A stretch of 64,000 bases of DNA. Origin: Heterobilharzia americana. Its lineage: Eukaryota; Platyhelminthes; Trematoda; Strigeidida; Schistosomatidae. The stretch spans positions 42,875,491-42,939,490 of the forward strand of contig OX104130.1 of NCBI GenBank assembly GCA_944470555.2, in the 5' to 3' direction. The notes below the pieces were generated by a model. It was not told where the DNA came from. It worked only from the letters and a program-made list of their open reading frames with translations, and did no database searches. This document shows, in pieces, positions 63,661-64,000 of the stretch (positions are counted from its first letter, which is position 1; each line of letters starts with the position of its first letter). The translations under genes were made by a program, and so were the position numbers.

Positions 63661-64000
63661 AAGGATTTTGAACCTATTTATTTCTATTTTCAATAGTCTC
63701 GTTTTTCCATTTATTTCTTCCCATAGTTCGTACACCCACCTCCTCACTATCATTCTGCTGTAAAATCACGTCCTATTGAACTTCTCCGCCCAATAGTCAA
63801 ATGACTTATCTCCATCGTCACTATCATTGTTATCCCCCAACCATCACTGTACTCTCCTTCAGTTTTACACTGTCACCAATATTCCTTTGTTGAAGTTCAT
63901 TTATCTTGTTTCAAAACAACGTAACTTTTAATCTTTTCAGTGTTCGCAATTCCTATTGTGACATCAAAAATAAGGTATTCAGCAAAGAGGTTGAATTTAT
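63661..64000. other. Sequence after the PLE, nothing further recognised
   Basis: It is rich in C and T compared with the rest of the window and probably includes the element's 3' untranslated region; its end cannot be fixed because the window stops. Confidence 0.35.

Noticed and set aside
1..64000. CRISPR arrays, bacterial operons, spliced-leader or rRNA genes
   Set aside because: No regularly spaced repeats, no operon-like gene packing and no match to the schistosome spliced-leader motif as remembered.

Overview
The window looks like intergenic or long-intron DNA from a schistosomatid flatworm (Schistosoma or a close relative). It is strongly AT-rich and has no convincing intact protein-coding gene. 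Recognisable content is almost entirely decayed transposable elements of the kinds known from blood flukes: RTE-type non-LTR retrotransposons, Penelope-like elements (PLEs) with RT and GIY-YIG remnants, and hammerhead-ribozyme SINEs with tRNA-like pol III promoters (Sm-alpha type). The species cannot be fixed from the sequence alone, and all family assignments are from motif recognition, not from a search.

Layout. 1-4.4 kb: a TA microsatellite, an RTE copy whose 5' end is inverted (2675-3745) and a possible gag zinc-knuckle relic. 7.2-9.1 kb: a hammerhead SINE relic and a gag-like LTR-element relic. 11.6-12.0 kb: two hammerhead SINEs head-to-head, one with a complete ribozyme core. 12-27 kb: mostly unrecognised DNA, with two dispersed repeat families (R1 as an 81-bp-arm palindrome at 20.8-21.0 kb; R2 with terminal inverted repeats at 19.8-20.0 kb). 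27.06-27.73 and 32.39-32.70 kb: two more RTE fragments. 33.6-35.05 kb: two SINEs pointing away from each other. 36.5-38.4 kb: an R2 copy and a minus-strand PLE relic. 41.2-44.07 kb: a second minus-strand PLE-like relic with a divergent hammerhead pair at its 5' side. 45.56-46.34 kb: a plus-strand PLE 3' part. 48.6-49.0 kb: a third divergent hammerhead pair with a clear pol III promoter. 49.66-52.64 kb: the longest RTE copy, between TA-rich microsatellites. 59.84-60.05 kb: a fifth RTE fragment. 62.6-63.66 kb: a third PLE with RT motif A and a GIY-YIG remnant.

The elements do not form a pathway. All five RTE copies lie with their 3' ends toward low coordinates. The ribozyme cores occur repeatedly as divergent pairs. 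Two short open stretches (35927-36024 and 45385-45438) might be host exons but are weak. The minus-strand ribozymes at 11.65-11.69, 43.93-43.99 and 48.62-48.66 kb are the most interesting candidates because the catalytic nucleotides are still present.
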